Below are positions 50,934-60,238 of a stretch of DNA of 64,000 nucleotides, one piece after another. Origin of the DNA: Palsa-1248 sp963737835 (GTDB lineage Bacteria > Gemmatimonadota > Gemmatimonadetes > Gemmatimonadales > Gemmatimonadaceae). The stretch spans positions 1,364,001 to 1,428,000 of the forward strand of contig CAVTUH010000001.1 in assembly GCA_963737835.1 (NCBI GenBank), given 5' to 3'. The notes beneath the pieces are model-generated. The model was not told the origin of the DNA, ran no database searches, and was given only the letters and a program-made list of their open reading frames with translations. Within the stretch, counting starts at the first letter, position 1. Each line of letters opens with the position of its first letter. Position numbers and translations under genes: made by a program.

Positions 50934-52265
50934 ATGGACAACGCCGGCCTTGCCTCTCGACGGGCCCGGTCATGGGCTGCGGCACTCCTGGGCGCATCCG
51001 CGCTTGCATTGCATCTCGCGGTAGGTCGTGGACTCGAGCAGACGGGGGTGCTGCACGAGTGGGATGTGCTCTTCAGCGCGGATCCCACGGTCTACGTGAC
51101 CGCCTTCTCCACCGGCCGGAACACGTACCGGTGGGGCGGCCGCAGTTTTGTGCACCCCAACATCAGCAACGTGCTCTATCCGGTGGTGATCACCGTCGCG
51201 GCGGCCGCGCACGCCGTGCGGCCTTCCGTCGCGGCGGAAAGGGCCGCGCGCCACATTGCATACGTCATCTGCCCGCTCGCGTCGGCCGTCACAGCCGCGA
51301 GACTGCTGCTCGCGTTCGTGGAACTCGGGGTTGATCTTGCAGGCGCCGTTCTCTTGGTGCTGCTGTATCTCGTCAGCTTCTCGGGCCTGGTGTTCAGCTC
51401 GATTCCGGAGTCCTATTGTCTGACCGCGATGGCATTTGCGATTCTCTTCCGAACCGCCGCGCGAACGCTCCGTGCGGGTCCTGGCGACGTCGCCACCGGT
51501 CGTTGGACCGCAGTCGGGACGCTCATGGCCAGCGTGACCATCAGCAACCTCGTGTCCTTTGCGCTGGTTGCGTGTGCGGTGCGCCTCCGGCAGGTCTCAC
51601 TTCGACGAGCTGTCGTCTGGACGGCAGGCGTGACTTCGGCGGCACTGCTCATCACGATGGCGTTCTACGCGCTCGGCGCGCGACTCTCCTCGGCCGCCCC
51701 GGCATTCTCGCCTGCAGCCACTGGTCAAATCGAGGAGTTGCATCCGTTCGCGATCAGCAGCGCACTCGTGGAGTTCCCAACCGCGCTGGCGAACACCTTC
51801 GTGCCGCCGCCGCCACTCAAGGCGGCCGGGGACCCACGGCTCCGTCAGCCAATGCGTTTCACCCTCACCTACCACGCGCGCGGACACTCGCCGCCGGGCG
51901 AGACCTGGCGTATCGTGCTCGTGTTGCTGGTCCTCGCCGCCGCGCTCTGGAGCTCGGCATTCCTCGCTCCCGCACAGCGCAGGCTCGTCATGGCGGCGGC
52001 GCTCGTGGTCGCGTTCAACTGGGTGCTGCATACGTTCTACGGAACCGAGATGTTCCTGTACTCGCAGCACTGGGGCATTGCGCTCGTCGTCATGCTTGCT
52101 GGGCTCGTCGCTGCCCGGCCGCCCTATCATTGGGCTCGGCGCGGGCTGCTTGCAACGCTCGTCGCGGTGTGCACGTGGAACAGCGTCGCGGTCTTGCGGG
52201 CGGTTATTGGCACGCTCGAGGAGCCGACGACCGAGCGAACGTCCGCGTGGACGCCTGCGAAGTGA
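50934..52265 (+). CDS. polytopic membrane protein, GT-C-like, function unknown
   Basis: About 443 residues with roughly ten hydrophobic helices, the clearest being AAALLGASALALHLAVG near the start, VLLVLLYLVSFSGLVF and IVLVLLVLAAALWSSAFLAP. A first extracytoplasmic loop of about 60 residues contains VLFSADPTVYVTAF and RWGGRSFVHPNISNVLY, in which acidic and His residues follow helix 1, a layout like GT-C glycosyltransferases. No clear GT39 or GT83 motif is present. I prefer ATG 50934 over 50901. It follows the SDR-like gene by 68 bp. Function is not known to me. Confidence 0.6.
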   Translation: MDNAGLASRRARSWAAALLGASALALHLAVGRGLEQTGVLHEWDVLFSADPTVYVTAFSTGRNTYRWGGRSFVHPNISNVLYPVVITVAAAAHAVRPSVAAERAARHIAYVICPLASAVTAARLLLAFVELGVDLAGAVLLVLLYLVSFSGLVFSSIPESYCLTAMAFAILFRTAARTLRAGPGDVATGRWTAVGTLMASVTISNLVSFALVACAVRLRQVSLRRAVVWTAGVTSAALLITMAFYALGARLSSAAPAFSPAATGQIEELHPFAISSALVEFPTALANTFVPPPPLKAAGDPRLRQPMRFTLTYHARGHSPPGETWRIVLVLLVLAAALWSSAFLAPAQRRLVMAAALVVAFNWVLHTFYGTEMFLYSQHWGIALVVMLAGLVAARPPYHWARRGLLATLVAVCTWNSVAVLRAVIGTLEEPTTERTSAWTPAK

Positions 52266-52310
52266 ATCACCTCCTGAAGGTATAGTTTCGAACCTCGAAC
52301 CCCCGGAACC

Positions 52311-52679
52311 ATGGACAAAGTCAATCTCAGCGATGCCTTCGGCACCTTCCACGACCCGTGGCACCCACGTGTGGCGGGCGAAGTCAACGACATGCAGGTG
52401 AAGCTTGCCAGGCTCGAGGGTGAGTTCATCTGGCACCATCACGACCACGAGGACGAGCTCTTTCTCGTGGTGAACGGCACCCTCCGCATGCGCTTCCGCG
52501 ATCGCGAAGTTCAGGTCAAGCCCGGCGAGTTCCTGATCGTCCCGCGCGGTGTCGAGCACCAACCGGTCGGCGAGAACGACTGCCAGGTCATGCTGTTCGA
52601 GCCGCGTACGACCTTGAATACCGGGAACGTCGTGAATGAGAGGACAGTCGAGAAATTGGACCGATTGGTGATAGGCTAG
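52311..52679 (+). CDS. small cupin domain protein
   Basis: 122 residues. A single cupin with motif 1 as HHHDHEDELFLVVNGTLRMR (His ligands plus Glu) and motif 2 as PGEFLIVPRGVEHQPVG. Such proteins bind a divalent metal and act as isomerases, dioxygenases or sensors; here the function is open. The stop codon at 52677-52679 directly precedes the ACGTTGG array. Confidence 0.85.
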   Translation: MDKVNLSDAFGTFHDPWHPRVAGEVNDMQVKLARLEGEFIWHHHDHEDELFLVVNGTLRMRFRDREVQVKPGEFLIVPRGVEHQPVGENDCQVMLFEPRTTLNTGNVVNERTVEKLDRLVIG

Positions 52680-52836
52680 ACGTTGGACGTTGGACGTTGG
52701 ACGTTAGACGCTGGACGCTGGACGCTGGACGCTGGACGCTGGACGCTGGACGCTGGACGCGAACTAACGCCGAGGGCCTGTCACGGTGCACTGTGACAGG
52801 CCCTCGTTTAAATCTCCAACGTCCAACGTCTAACGT
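52680..52836. repeat. 11-unit ACGYTRG heptamer array with inverted partner
   Basis: Four units ACGTTGG/ACGTTAG (52680-52707) and seven of ACGCTGG (52708-52756) form a perfect 7-bp period. After a strong hairpin, the reverse complement appears as CCAACGT-CCAACGT-CTAACGT (52816-52836). The same unit recurs at 60117-60235. The block of ACGCTGG units looks like recent slippage expansion. The element separates convergent cupin and SusD-like genes. Confidence 0.9.
52771..52806. terminator. bidirectional terminator-like hairpin
   Basis: Perfect 14-bp arms CGAGGGCCTGTCAC (52771-52784) and GTGACAGGCCCTCG (52793-52806), loop of eight, followed by TTTAAAT. It sits at the centre of the heptamer element between two converging genes and should stop transcripts from at least the plus strand. 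Confidence 0.7.
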
Positions 52837-52843
52837 CCCGTTC

Positions 52844-54444
52844 TTACGGACATTGTAGGTTCCACGTCCCACCGCGCGACAGCAGCTCCTGTTCCGGGAC
52901 CGTTGCGATGGTGGTGTGATAGTCCGGAGAGTTTACCGCCGCAGCCGTTGCCGCGTCGGGCCCCGCCTTGGCTTGCCAGGTCGTGTCGGCAACGGCCTCG
53001 AGACCGTACATGCGGATCGCGATCATGCGGTCGCCACTCCCCTCCCACACCGTCGAATGCGCTGCTCCTTCATCAGGCTGTCGCGAACGGCGGTGTAGGT
53101 GGCCGCAATCGACAGCGGCGTTGCGAATCCACCGGCCTGCATATGGACGGTGTTGATGAGGCCAATCGCGGTCGAGAGGTTCCCCGGACCGCCCATTCCC
53201 AGCTGAATTTGTGCCTCGACGAGCGCGAGCTCTTCCGCTCGCACGATCGGGACCGGACTCGAGACTGAGGAGTACGGGAGGAAGTTCTTCTTGTCCGAGA
53301 CACCAGCATACTGCGATAGCTGCACTTGCTGCGGGTCTGGGACGAACTTAGCCAGCCACCGCTTGTCGTTCAGCGTATCGACATCGTACTGCAAGTCCCA
53401 CAACGCGTCGTAGAGGAAGTACGACGCCACGATCCCGTTCTGCAGGTCACCCGACTGGCCACTGAAGACGTGGTACACGCCAAACGCGTCGAGCGCGAAC
53501 GGTCCAGCCACTGGCGGTGCGATCGCACTCGGGTTGTACAATGCCGAATGCATCAGCGCACTGTCTGCCCGCGTGAGCGCCGTCTGGTCGGGAGAACCCG
53601 GCAACAAGGGCGTGGGAGACGTTCCCGGACTGCTGCGCGCGATGGCATACGCGAGCTCGAGCCCCGCCTTGCCCGCCAGCGCACGGTTGAACGCCGCAAA
53701 CGAGCCCTGCACCGTGCTCGGCCCCGCTGTCAAGCCCACCGAAGCGAAGCCTGGTGGCACTTTCACGGGTAGCGGAATTTGCCCCGCGGTCGTCAGGCTG
53801 TCGTTGGCGCTGTCCAGCAGTGCCACGATGTACTTCCAGACGTCCTTGTTGCAGAAGGGGTTGTCCGTCGGGTTAGCGTCCACTGAATACAACGGAATAC
53901 CGATCGTATCGCGCGTCTCGGCGACCATCATGAAATTCAGTGCTTTGATCGTCTGCACGATGCCCCAGACTGCTGCAGCCTGCGCGCCGCTATAAAAACT
54001 CGACGACTGAGCGACCGACCCGAGGATGCTGTTTGCTTGCTTGATCTGTGCGTATTCGTTGTCCCAGTCCTCGTCGGCCAGGATGCTGTTGTTGTTGTTC
54101 GGAATCAGGCCGCCGACGTTGTTGAGCACATTCGCGCTGGCGCCCAGGAACCAAAAGATGTCGCGCGAGAACGACCCGTCGTACCAGACGTACCACTGCA
54201 CGTCGACGCGCGTGGACGAGAAAAGCCCGGTGACCGCGTTTTGAATGCCCGTCGACGAAGTCGGGATCGACGTCGGTGCGTCAAAAAACGGAACGACCGA
54301 GTCTTTGCAGGCGGCCGCGGTGAGCGCTGCGCCACCCAGCACTACAGCAGCCGCGCCCCGGAGCGCGCTGGCCCGAACGCTCGCCCAACCGCACCGCCGA
54401 GCGGTGCGCGACGAGACGCAGATGTCGATTTGAGTCTCGCTCAT
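52844..54444 (-). CDS. SusD/RagB-like nutrient-binding lipoprotein, frameshifted near 3' end
   Basis: Surface lipoprotein that caps a SusC barrel and captures substrate. The signal ends ALTAAACKDS with the lipid-anchor Cys near residue 46. Later features include NEYAQIKQANSILGSVAQSS, FYSGAQAAAVWGIVQTIKAL and RAEELALVEAQIQLG. The main frame runs to DSLMKEQRI and then leaves the family; the terminal segment (WEGSGDRMIAIRMYGLEA through TWNLQCP) is in another frame up to 52844. A missing T in ATT near 53054 would restore EQRxSTVWEG, the usual SusD ending. Total 1601 nt is 533 codons plus two bases. It follows susC by one base. Substrate unknown. Confidence 0.82.
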
Positions 54445-54445
54445 G

Positions 54446-57436
54446 TTAGAGTCCCAGGTCGAGGGAGAGGAAGAAGCTGCGAGCCGGCGGATACGGCGTG
54501 ATCGCGACGCCGCGATCGATGTTTTGGCTGCCGAGTGAGCTGACCTCGGGATCGAGTCCGGTGAATCCCTTCCCGTACGTCCACCACAGGTTTCGCCCTT
54601 CAAGCGAGAGACGCGCATTGGTGAGGCGACCAAACCCAAGCCGGTTAACCCATCTGGCCGGCAGCGTATAACTCACCGACAGCGATCTGAGCTTCAGATA
54701 CGTGCCGGATTGTTCGCCAGGCCTGTAGCCAGCGAGGGTCTGACTCACGTAATTCGCCGAGTACGCCGAGTCGCCCCACAGCGACCCGAAGGAGAAGTAG
54801 CTCTGGTCCGCGTTACTGACATTGCCGCCGCGATTCCAGTCCAGCAGCCCCGAAACCCGGAACCCCTTGAAGGTCGCCGCCTCGTTCACTTCGACCGTGA
54901 ATGAGGGCAGGATATCGCCGATCTGGACCGGCGCTCCATTCGGATCACTGAAGTTGGCGTTGGCCACTTCGGTCACCGAGCGGCCGACCATGATCAAAGC
55001 ACCGGCGCTGAACGGCGCCACGGGCAGCGCGTTGACGACGCTGTAATTGCGATAGAAGCTCGTCGTGGTCACCCAGTTGAACCCGTTCCGCAATTCTACG
55101 GGTGTGGCTGTCAACGACACTTCGGCCCCCTGGTTCGTGAACTCGCCCCCGTTCAACCATTCCCGGCCAACGCCGCGAGAGGCGTTCACGCTGGCTTGCA
55201 GGAGCAAGTTGCTGATCCGCTTCTGGTACACGGTGAAGCTCAGTTGGGCGCGCGACTTGAACAACGTTGCGTCGAAGCCCATTTCGATCTCCGTCTCGGA
55301 CTCGGGCTTGATGCTCGCGTTGCCGAGCACGGTGTCGGCGGCGACACCGGGAAGACCACCGGTGATCGTGTTGTTGAGCGGGCTGTATCGCACGCCGTAC
55401 AGCGGCTGCGTGCCCGAGGAGCCGAGTGCCGCCCGGACTTTGACCTCGTCGAGGAACCCGACGAACTGCGGAATGCGATAGGAGGCTGAATACCGCGGAT
55501 AGGCGTAGAACTTCCCGATGTCGCCATCGTTCGTCGTACGCTCGGCGGTCACGCCCGCCGTGAGGGACAACCGATCGTTGAGCGCGAGCGCCTGCTCCTG
55601 TGCATACAGGGACTGGTCGCGCTGCGCCGAGCGGTTGTAGAAGTTGCTCTGCACCGTGCCGGTGGCAGGGTTATTCACCCCGGCAAGGAGGTTCTGCGAC
55701 ACCGTTTCGGGATTGACGAGATCCCGGCGCTCGCGGATGAAGCCGGCAGAGGTGGTGAGGTCGGCCCACGAAAGACCTGTGTAGTGGTGGATCAGATTGA
55801 TGGAGTAGTTGATGTACTGGTTGTCGCTTTCCTGTGTGAGCGACACGCCTGGGAGCGCTTCATCCTTCTGCTCGAGTTGGATGTTCGATGGCGCGAAGAG
55901 GTCGTCGCGCACGTGCGCGAGGTCGACACCGCCTTGGAAGTTGACCTGCAGGGATTGGTGCTCACTGCTGTAGGGCGTGATGTCGATTCGGCCGCCACCG
56001 ATGAAGCGCTGCGTGGTTTCCGGCGTGGAGATGTTCCACGCGTCCTCATACGGATTCGCTCCCGCGCTGAACGGGTTGTTGGTCCACGACCCGTCCGCGT
56101 TCTGGTGGTTCAGGTTGACGAACTGGGGCGTGTACGAGAACACGTCGTACGGGCTGCTGCCGTTGTTGTCGTTGCCCGAGATTCCGCGACGCACTTCGGA
56201 GTGGCCGTAGAACAGGTTGGCGTTGGCGGAAATCCGGCTCGAGAACTGCTCCGTCATATTCGTGCGGATCGACTGCTTGTTGTAGCCGGTGTTCAGGAGC
56301 GTGCCATTGTCGTACTTCGAGAGACCGGAGACGAAGTACTGCGTCGGCCCGGACGTCCCGCTCACGCTCAGATCGGTCTCGTACGACGCCTGGCCGTTTC
56401 CGAAGACCGTGGTCTGATAGTCCTGCGGACCTGCATAAATCCCAGCGATGAATGCGTTGTCCGCGGCCAGGGCTCCGCCGGTGGCACCGCCTATATAGTC
56501 GTTCGCGTACCAGGCCTGCGCACTCGCCAACGTCGGGAAGGTCCGAATGGGATCGGTCTGTCCGTCGGCGAAGTGCCCCACCTTCTGCGAGAAGTTCCAC
56601 TGAGGTTTACCAGCGGTGCCCTTCTTGGTCGTGATGATGACCACGCCCGCCGACGCCTTGGAGCCGTAGATCGCCGAAGCCGATGCACCCTTCAGCACCT
56701 CGATGTTCTCGATGTCGTCAGGGTTGAGATCGGCGATGCGGTTGACGCCCAGGTCCTGATTGCTCGCCGCGACACCGCTTCCCAGCGCGTACGTGATGGC
56801 GTTGTTGCCTGATTGCTGGATGTCGTTGTCCACGATGACGCCATCGAGGACGTAGAGCGGCGACGCGTTCGCGAAGATCGATGTCACGCCGCGGATCTGG
56901 ACCTGCATCCCGCCGCCCGGTGCGCCTCCATTGTTCTGCGAGATGACGGCGCCCGGCACCTGCCCTTGGATCGCGTTCTCGATCGTCGGGGCCGGGACCT
57001 CGTTGACGGCGGCCGCGCTGACCACCGCCACGTCATTGGCCGCGCTCTTGGTGGAGACGGTCGTCGCGACACCCGTGACCACTTCGGCTTCGAGGCGCAA
57101 GACGTCACGATCCAGTGCGATCGTGTACTCCGTCTGCCCGGCGGACACCGGAACGACCTTCCCCAAGAACCCGATACGACGGACCGTCAGTGACTTGGCG
57201 TCCGCGGGCAGGGTGATCGTGAATCGACCGCTGTCATTTGTCACCCCACCGATCGTGGTGCCGGTAACGATGACCTGCGCGGTTTGGACGGGATTGCGAT
57301 CCGTCGCATTGACAATGTGGCCGGTCACGCGCGTCTGCGACTCGGCCCGGGTCGTCCAGATCCCGAGCAATACCACGGCGCCGAGCGCCGTCGCCACACG
57401 AGTGGCCGTCCGATGGACCCACAGCGCACGCGGCAT
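54446..57436 (-). CDS. SusC/RagA-type TonB-dependent outer-membrane receptor
   Basis: 996 residues. After a signal peptide come a carboxypeptidase-regulatory-like domain (VTGHIVNATDRNPVQTAQVI, about residues 36-110), a plug domain with APTIENAIQGQVPGAVIS, VQIRGVTSIFANASPLYVLD and KGASASAIYGSKASAGVVII, and a barrel to the C-terminal SFFLSLDLGL. Such receptors import oligosaccharides or peptides with SusD. ATG 57436 is preceded by AGGAGGT. The upstream promoter is at 57544-57571. There are no glycoside hydrolases nearby, so peptide, polyphenol or another substrate is possible. Confidence 0.93.
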   Translation of the reverse strand: MPRALWVHRTATRVATALGAVVLLGIWTTRAESQTRVTGHIVNATDRNPVQTAQVIVTGTTIGGVTNDSGRFTITLPADAKSLTVRRIGFLGKVVPVSAGQTEYTIALDRDVLRLEAEVVTGVATTVSTKSAANDVAVVSAAAVNEVPAPTIENAIQGQVPGAVISQNNGGAPGGGMQVQIRGVTSIFANASPLYVLDGVIVDNDIQQSGNNAITYALGSGVAASNQDLGVNRIADLNPDDIENIEVLKGASASAIYGSKASAGVVIITTKKGTAGKPQWNFSQKVGHFADGQTDPIRTFPTLASAQAWYANDYIGGATGGALAADNAFIAGIYAGPQDYQTTVFGNGQASYETDLSVSGTSGPTQYFVSGLSKYDNGTLLNTGYNKQSIRTNMTEQFSSRISANANLFYGHSEVRRGISGNDNNGSSPYDVFSYTPQFVNLNHQNADGSWTNNPFSAGANPYEDAWNISTPETTQRFIGGGRIDITPYSSEHQSLQVNFQGGVDLAHVRDDLFAPSNIQLEQKDEALPGVSLTQESDNQYINYSINLIHHYTGLSWADLTTSAGFIRERRDLVNPETVSQNLLAGVNNPATGTVQSNFYNRSAQRDQSLYAQEQALALNDRLSLTAGVTAERTTNDGDIGKFYAYPRYSASYRIPQFVGFLDEVKVRAALGSSGTQPLYGVRYSPLNNTITGGLPGVAADTVLGNASIKPESETEIEMGFDATLFKSRAQLSFTVYQKRISNLLLQASVNASRGVGREWLNGGEFTNQGAEVSLTATPVELRNGFNWVTTTSFYRNYSVVNALPVAPFSAGALIMVGRSVTEVANANFSDPNGAPVQIGDILPSFTVEVNEAATFKGFRVSGLLDWNRGGNVSNADQSYFSFGSLWGDSAYSANYVSQTLAGYRPGEQSGTYLKLRSLSVSYTLPARWVNRLGFGRLTNARLSLEGRNLWWTYGKGFTGLDPEVSSLGSQNIDRGVAITPYPPARSFFLSLDLGL

Positions 57437-57543
57437 CACGCACCTCCTGGTCGGGGCCTGCTTAGGGAGGAGATCACTGCCCACACACCACGACCGACGG
57501 ACACTAGATCGCCGTGCCCGTCGCGGTGTGTCGATTCTCGGCC

Positions 57544-57571
57544 ATCATACGGTCATAACTTCGGATGTCAA
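57544..57571 (-). promoter_or_regulatory. sigma-70-type promoter for the SusC/SusD genes
   Basis: On the minus strand TTGACA (57571-57566), a perfect -35, is followed after 16 bp by TATGAT (57549-57544). Transcription would begin near 57537, leaving a leader of about 100 bases to the ATG at 57436. The rest of the gap up to the kinase gene has no gene I can support. Confidence 0.65.
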
Positions 57572-57976
57572 CAGTGGTGGCCAGGCCCTGACACGGGATT
57601 CGCCCGGGCGCCAGGCAAGTTTCAACGCGCCGCCGGTACTGGGTCCCAGATTTCGGGAGCAGCCTCAACAGCGGATGCGCACGCACCCGTCAGGCATGCG
57701 GGAAATCACGCCGTGCAACCGAAAGCGCGGGCCGTTCCCTTTGCGGAGGACGCCGGTCTAGACGATCTACTGACCGTCCCGCTCCTCGTCAGGGTCGGAC
57801 GATTGCCGATGGCGCGGGGCTTCCAACGCGAAGGGTCGAAATCACGTACTCGTAGATACAGGCAGCGGGTTGGCTCCTGGCACCTCCCAACGCACACCGT
57901 GGACCGTTCCCGACAGCGTTGGTTCTCCAACGTAGGGCGCTCATTGCGATACGGACCGATCGGTGGGTGGCGGCGA

Positions 57977-59551
57977 ATGGCCGCGGTCGGGCTCCCCGCC
58001 CTCCTCGTCGCGTTGAGTGGCGCGACGACGCAATGGCTTCGCGCCGCGTCTCGATCAGCCACCGACGCCGTCGCGAAGGCAAACGCCGTCAACAGCCGGC
58101 TTGCCGACATCCTGCAGCGACTGACCGACATGGAGAGTGCCCAACGCGTCTATTTGCTGACAGGCGAACCCGGTGGCCCCTCCCCGAATGTCGACGACGC
58201 CGCGATCCAACAGGACCTGGATTCAGTGCGCACGTTGACACGCACCGCCGATGCCCAGCGTGCATTGATCGGCGAGCTGCCGCCACTTGTTGCCGCGCGT
58301 CTCACCGATCTCCGGCAGGTGGTCGTGGATGGCCGCGTGGCTCGCCGTGACGCCTTGGCGCGCGTGGCCGCGCTCGAGCGTGGCCGCACAACCATGGACT
58401 CCGTGCGGAGCGTCATCGCCGCGGTTCGTGACGACGAGGACCAGCTCATCGCCCTGACGTCTCGGACGATCGCACAACGACGAGCAACGCTCAACATTGC
58501 CGTCATTGCCGGAACGACACTCGCCGTCGCCGTGGCCCTCTTCGTGAACGCGCTGCTCACGGGATACGTGCGAGACCGCGATCGATCCGCCGCGCTCCTG
58601 ACCGCCCAGACCGCGGAGCTCGAGCAACACAACGCGCTGCTGCGCCTCCAGGCTGCGAAGCTGGCTGAAGCCAACCGCGAGCTCGAACGTGCAACTGCTC
58701 GGTTGCAAGCAACCGCCGGGGAGCTGGCCACGGCGGCCGATGAGCGGGAGCGCGCGCGACAGGCGGCCGAATTGGCCAACCGCGCCAAGGGCGACTTTCT
58801 GGCGACCATGAGCCATGAGCTCCGCACGCCCCTCAATGCCGTAGTGGGATACGCGTCGCTGCTCGAGGATGGGGTCCGTGGACCGATGTCCGACGAGCAA
58901 AAGGCCGATGTCACACGGATCGTGCGCGCTGCCCGCCATCTCCTCGGCCTCATCAACGACCTGCTCACCTTCGCGCGCCTCGATGCCGGGCAGGTCCACA
59001 TTGAGCGCACCCCCGTCCCGGTCGACGAGATGCTCGCGGCCGCCGTCGCGATGATGGAAGTGCAGGCGCGTGCGAAAGGGCTCACGCTCGTCCGGGCGCG
59101 CTGCGACAGCAGCATCCGCGCGCTCGCCGACCATGACAGGGCGCTTCAGATCGTGGTCAACCTCTTGTCGAACGCCGTCAAATTCACGGCGTCAGGGGGC
59201 CGCGTCGAGTTGCGCTGCGAGACGGACGATGGTCGCCTGCGCGTCACCGTGGCCGATACCGGCCGCGGCATTGCGCCCGAGCACCTGTCCCGCATCTTCG
59301 AGCCCTTCGTCCAGGTGGAGCGACAACTCAGCGGTGAGGGCGTAGGCCTTGGCCTCGCCATCAGTCGGGACCTCGCCCGCGGCATGGATGGTGATCTCAC
59401 CGTGCAAAGCGAAACTGGCAAAGGGTCCGTCTTTACTCTGACACTCCCGCGCGCCAGCGACGCCCGCCGCCGCACGGTTCCCGGCCCCTCGGGCATTCAG
59501 CCGCCAGAGCCGATCGTCGCCGACGCCGCCACTTCCGCGCTCCCGTCGTGA
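57977..59551 (+). CDS. sensor histidine kinase with CHASE3-like extracytoplasmic domain
   Basis: 524 residues from ATG 57977. A first helix (GLPALLVALSGATTQWL), an extracytoplasmic helical region of about 160 residues with MESAQRVYLLTGEPGG typical of CHASE3, and a second helix (VIAGTTLAVAVALFVNAL) precede a coiled coil. The HisKA box is SHELRTPLNAVVGYASLLED with His280. ATPase motifs are the N box LSNAVKFTAS, G1 DTGRGI and G2 GVGLGLAISRD. No response regulator follows, so it is an orphan kinase. Starts at 57899 (GTG) or 57809 are possible and would add a basic cytoplasmic N-terminus. Confidence 0.88.
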   Translation: MAAVGLPALLVALSGATTQWLRAASRSATDAVAKANAVNSRLADILQRLTDMESAQRVYLLTGEPGGPSPNVDDAAIQQDLDSVRTLTRTADAQRALIGELPPLVAARLTDLRQVVVDGRVARRDALARVAALERGRTTMDSVRSVIAAVRDDEDQLIALTSRTIAQRRATLNIAVIAGTTLAVAVALFVNALLTGYVRDRDRSAALLTAQTAELEQHNALLRLQAAKLAEANRELERATARLQATAGELATAADERERARQAAELANRAKGDFLATMSHELRTPLNAVVGYASLLEDGVRGPMSDEQKADVTRIVRAARHLLGLINDLLTFARLDAGQVHIERTPVPVDEMLAAAVAMMEVQARAKGLTLVRARCDSSIRALADHDRALQIVVNLLSNAVKFTASGGRVELRCETDDGRLRVTVADTGRGIAPEHLSRIFEPFVQVERQLSGEGVGLGLAISRDLARGMDGDLTVQSETGKGSVFTLTLPRASDARRRTVPGPSGIQPPEPIVADAATSALPS

Positions 59552-59559
59552 CGGAGTGG

Positions 59560-60111
59560 TCACTTTTTGATTGCGGGCCACCCGCCGCTCATCAGTGGGG
59601 CTTTCCACTCGAGGTCGAGCGCGCCGCCCACCGATACCTGATCCCAGCGTGACTGCAGCTCGCGCCACGCGACAGCCACGCGCGCGACGTCGGTCTTGGT
59701 CAGCGGCACGAGGCGCGAGCCGCGGTGCATGCTCAAGCTTTGCAGCGACGGGTCGACCTGCGGCCACCGCCCCTCGAGACGCTGCTCAATGATCTCATCA
59801 AAGGCGGCGACGAGCGCGCGCGCCTCACCCACGAGTTGCGCTGTCGACTCCGCGATCGCAGCCGACTTTTCGATCGCGCCCGGCGGCGGCTGGCCCTCGC
59901 CGATCCGGGCTCCAGGCGGAAGCGCGCCGGCCGCGACACTGCCCCAGAGACCGTGTCGCAGCTCCAGCGTTTCCTCGATGGCGAAGTGTGCGAGGTGCCG
60001 CGGCAGGCGATGCACAAAGCCCTGGCCGCCGAGCTCCACCGTCAACCCGTCGGCCCGCACGACCGTCGTCGTGTACCGGCGATCCTCGGTGCGACTGACG
60101 CGAAGTTTCAT
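59560..60111 (-). CDS. conserved protein of unknown function
   Basis: 183 residues, no name known to me. The N-terminal part (RTEDRRYTTTVVRADGLTVE, GGQGFVHRLPRHLAHFAIEE, LELRHGLWGSVAAGA) reads like a compact enzyme-like domain with conserved His and Trp, followed by a helical part (IAESTAQLVGEARALVAAFD). No signal peptide. I take ATG 60111 as start; the open frame upstream to 60213 is made of the ACGTTGG array and cannot be coding. It faces the histidine kinase gene convergently with 8 bp between stops. Confidence 0.7.
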   Translation of the reverse strand: MKLRVSRTEDRRYTTTVVRADGLTVELGGQGFVHRLPRHLAHFAIEETLELRHGLWGSVAAGALPPGARIGEGQPPPGAIEKSAAIAESTAQLVGEARALVAAFDEIIEQRLEGRWPQVDPSLQSLSMHRGSRLVPLTKTDVARVAVAWRELQSRWDQVSVGGALDLEWKAPLMSGGWPAIKK

Positions 60112-60116
60112 GAAAA

Positions 60117-60235
60117 GCTGGACGTTAGACGTTGGACGTTCGACGTTGGAAAGAAACCTCGAGGCAAGCTGGATGCACCGCAGCTGGCCTGGGGGTTTGT
60201 CTCTAACGTCCAACGTCTAACGTCCAACGTCCAGC
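60117..60235. repeat. ACGTTRG heptamer arrays as a nested palindrome
   Basis: GCTGG then ACGTTAG-ACGTTGG-ACGTTCG-ACGTTGG (60117-60149), an interior imperfect hairpin (AAACCTCGAGGC to GGGGGTTT, about 60154-60198), and the reverse array CTAACGT-CCAACGT-CTAACGT-CCAACGT-CCAGC (60203-60235). Arms match in order, including the flanking GCTGG/CCAGC. The interior is related to the hairpin at 61159-61188. It lies upstream of one minus-strand gene and downstream of another. Confidence 0.85.
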
Positions 60236-60238
60236 CCC

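Noticed and set aside
52680..52836. Tandem repeats as a possible CRISPR array
   Set aside because: Units are 7 bp without spacers and no cas genes are present.
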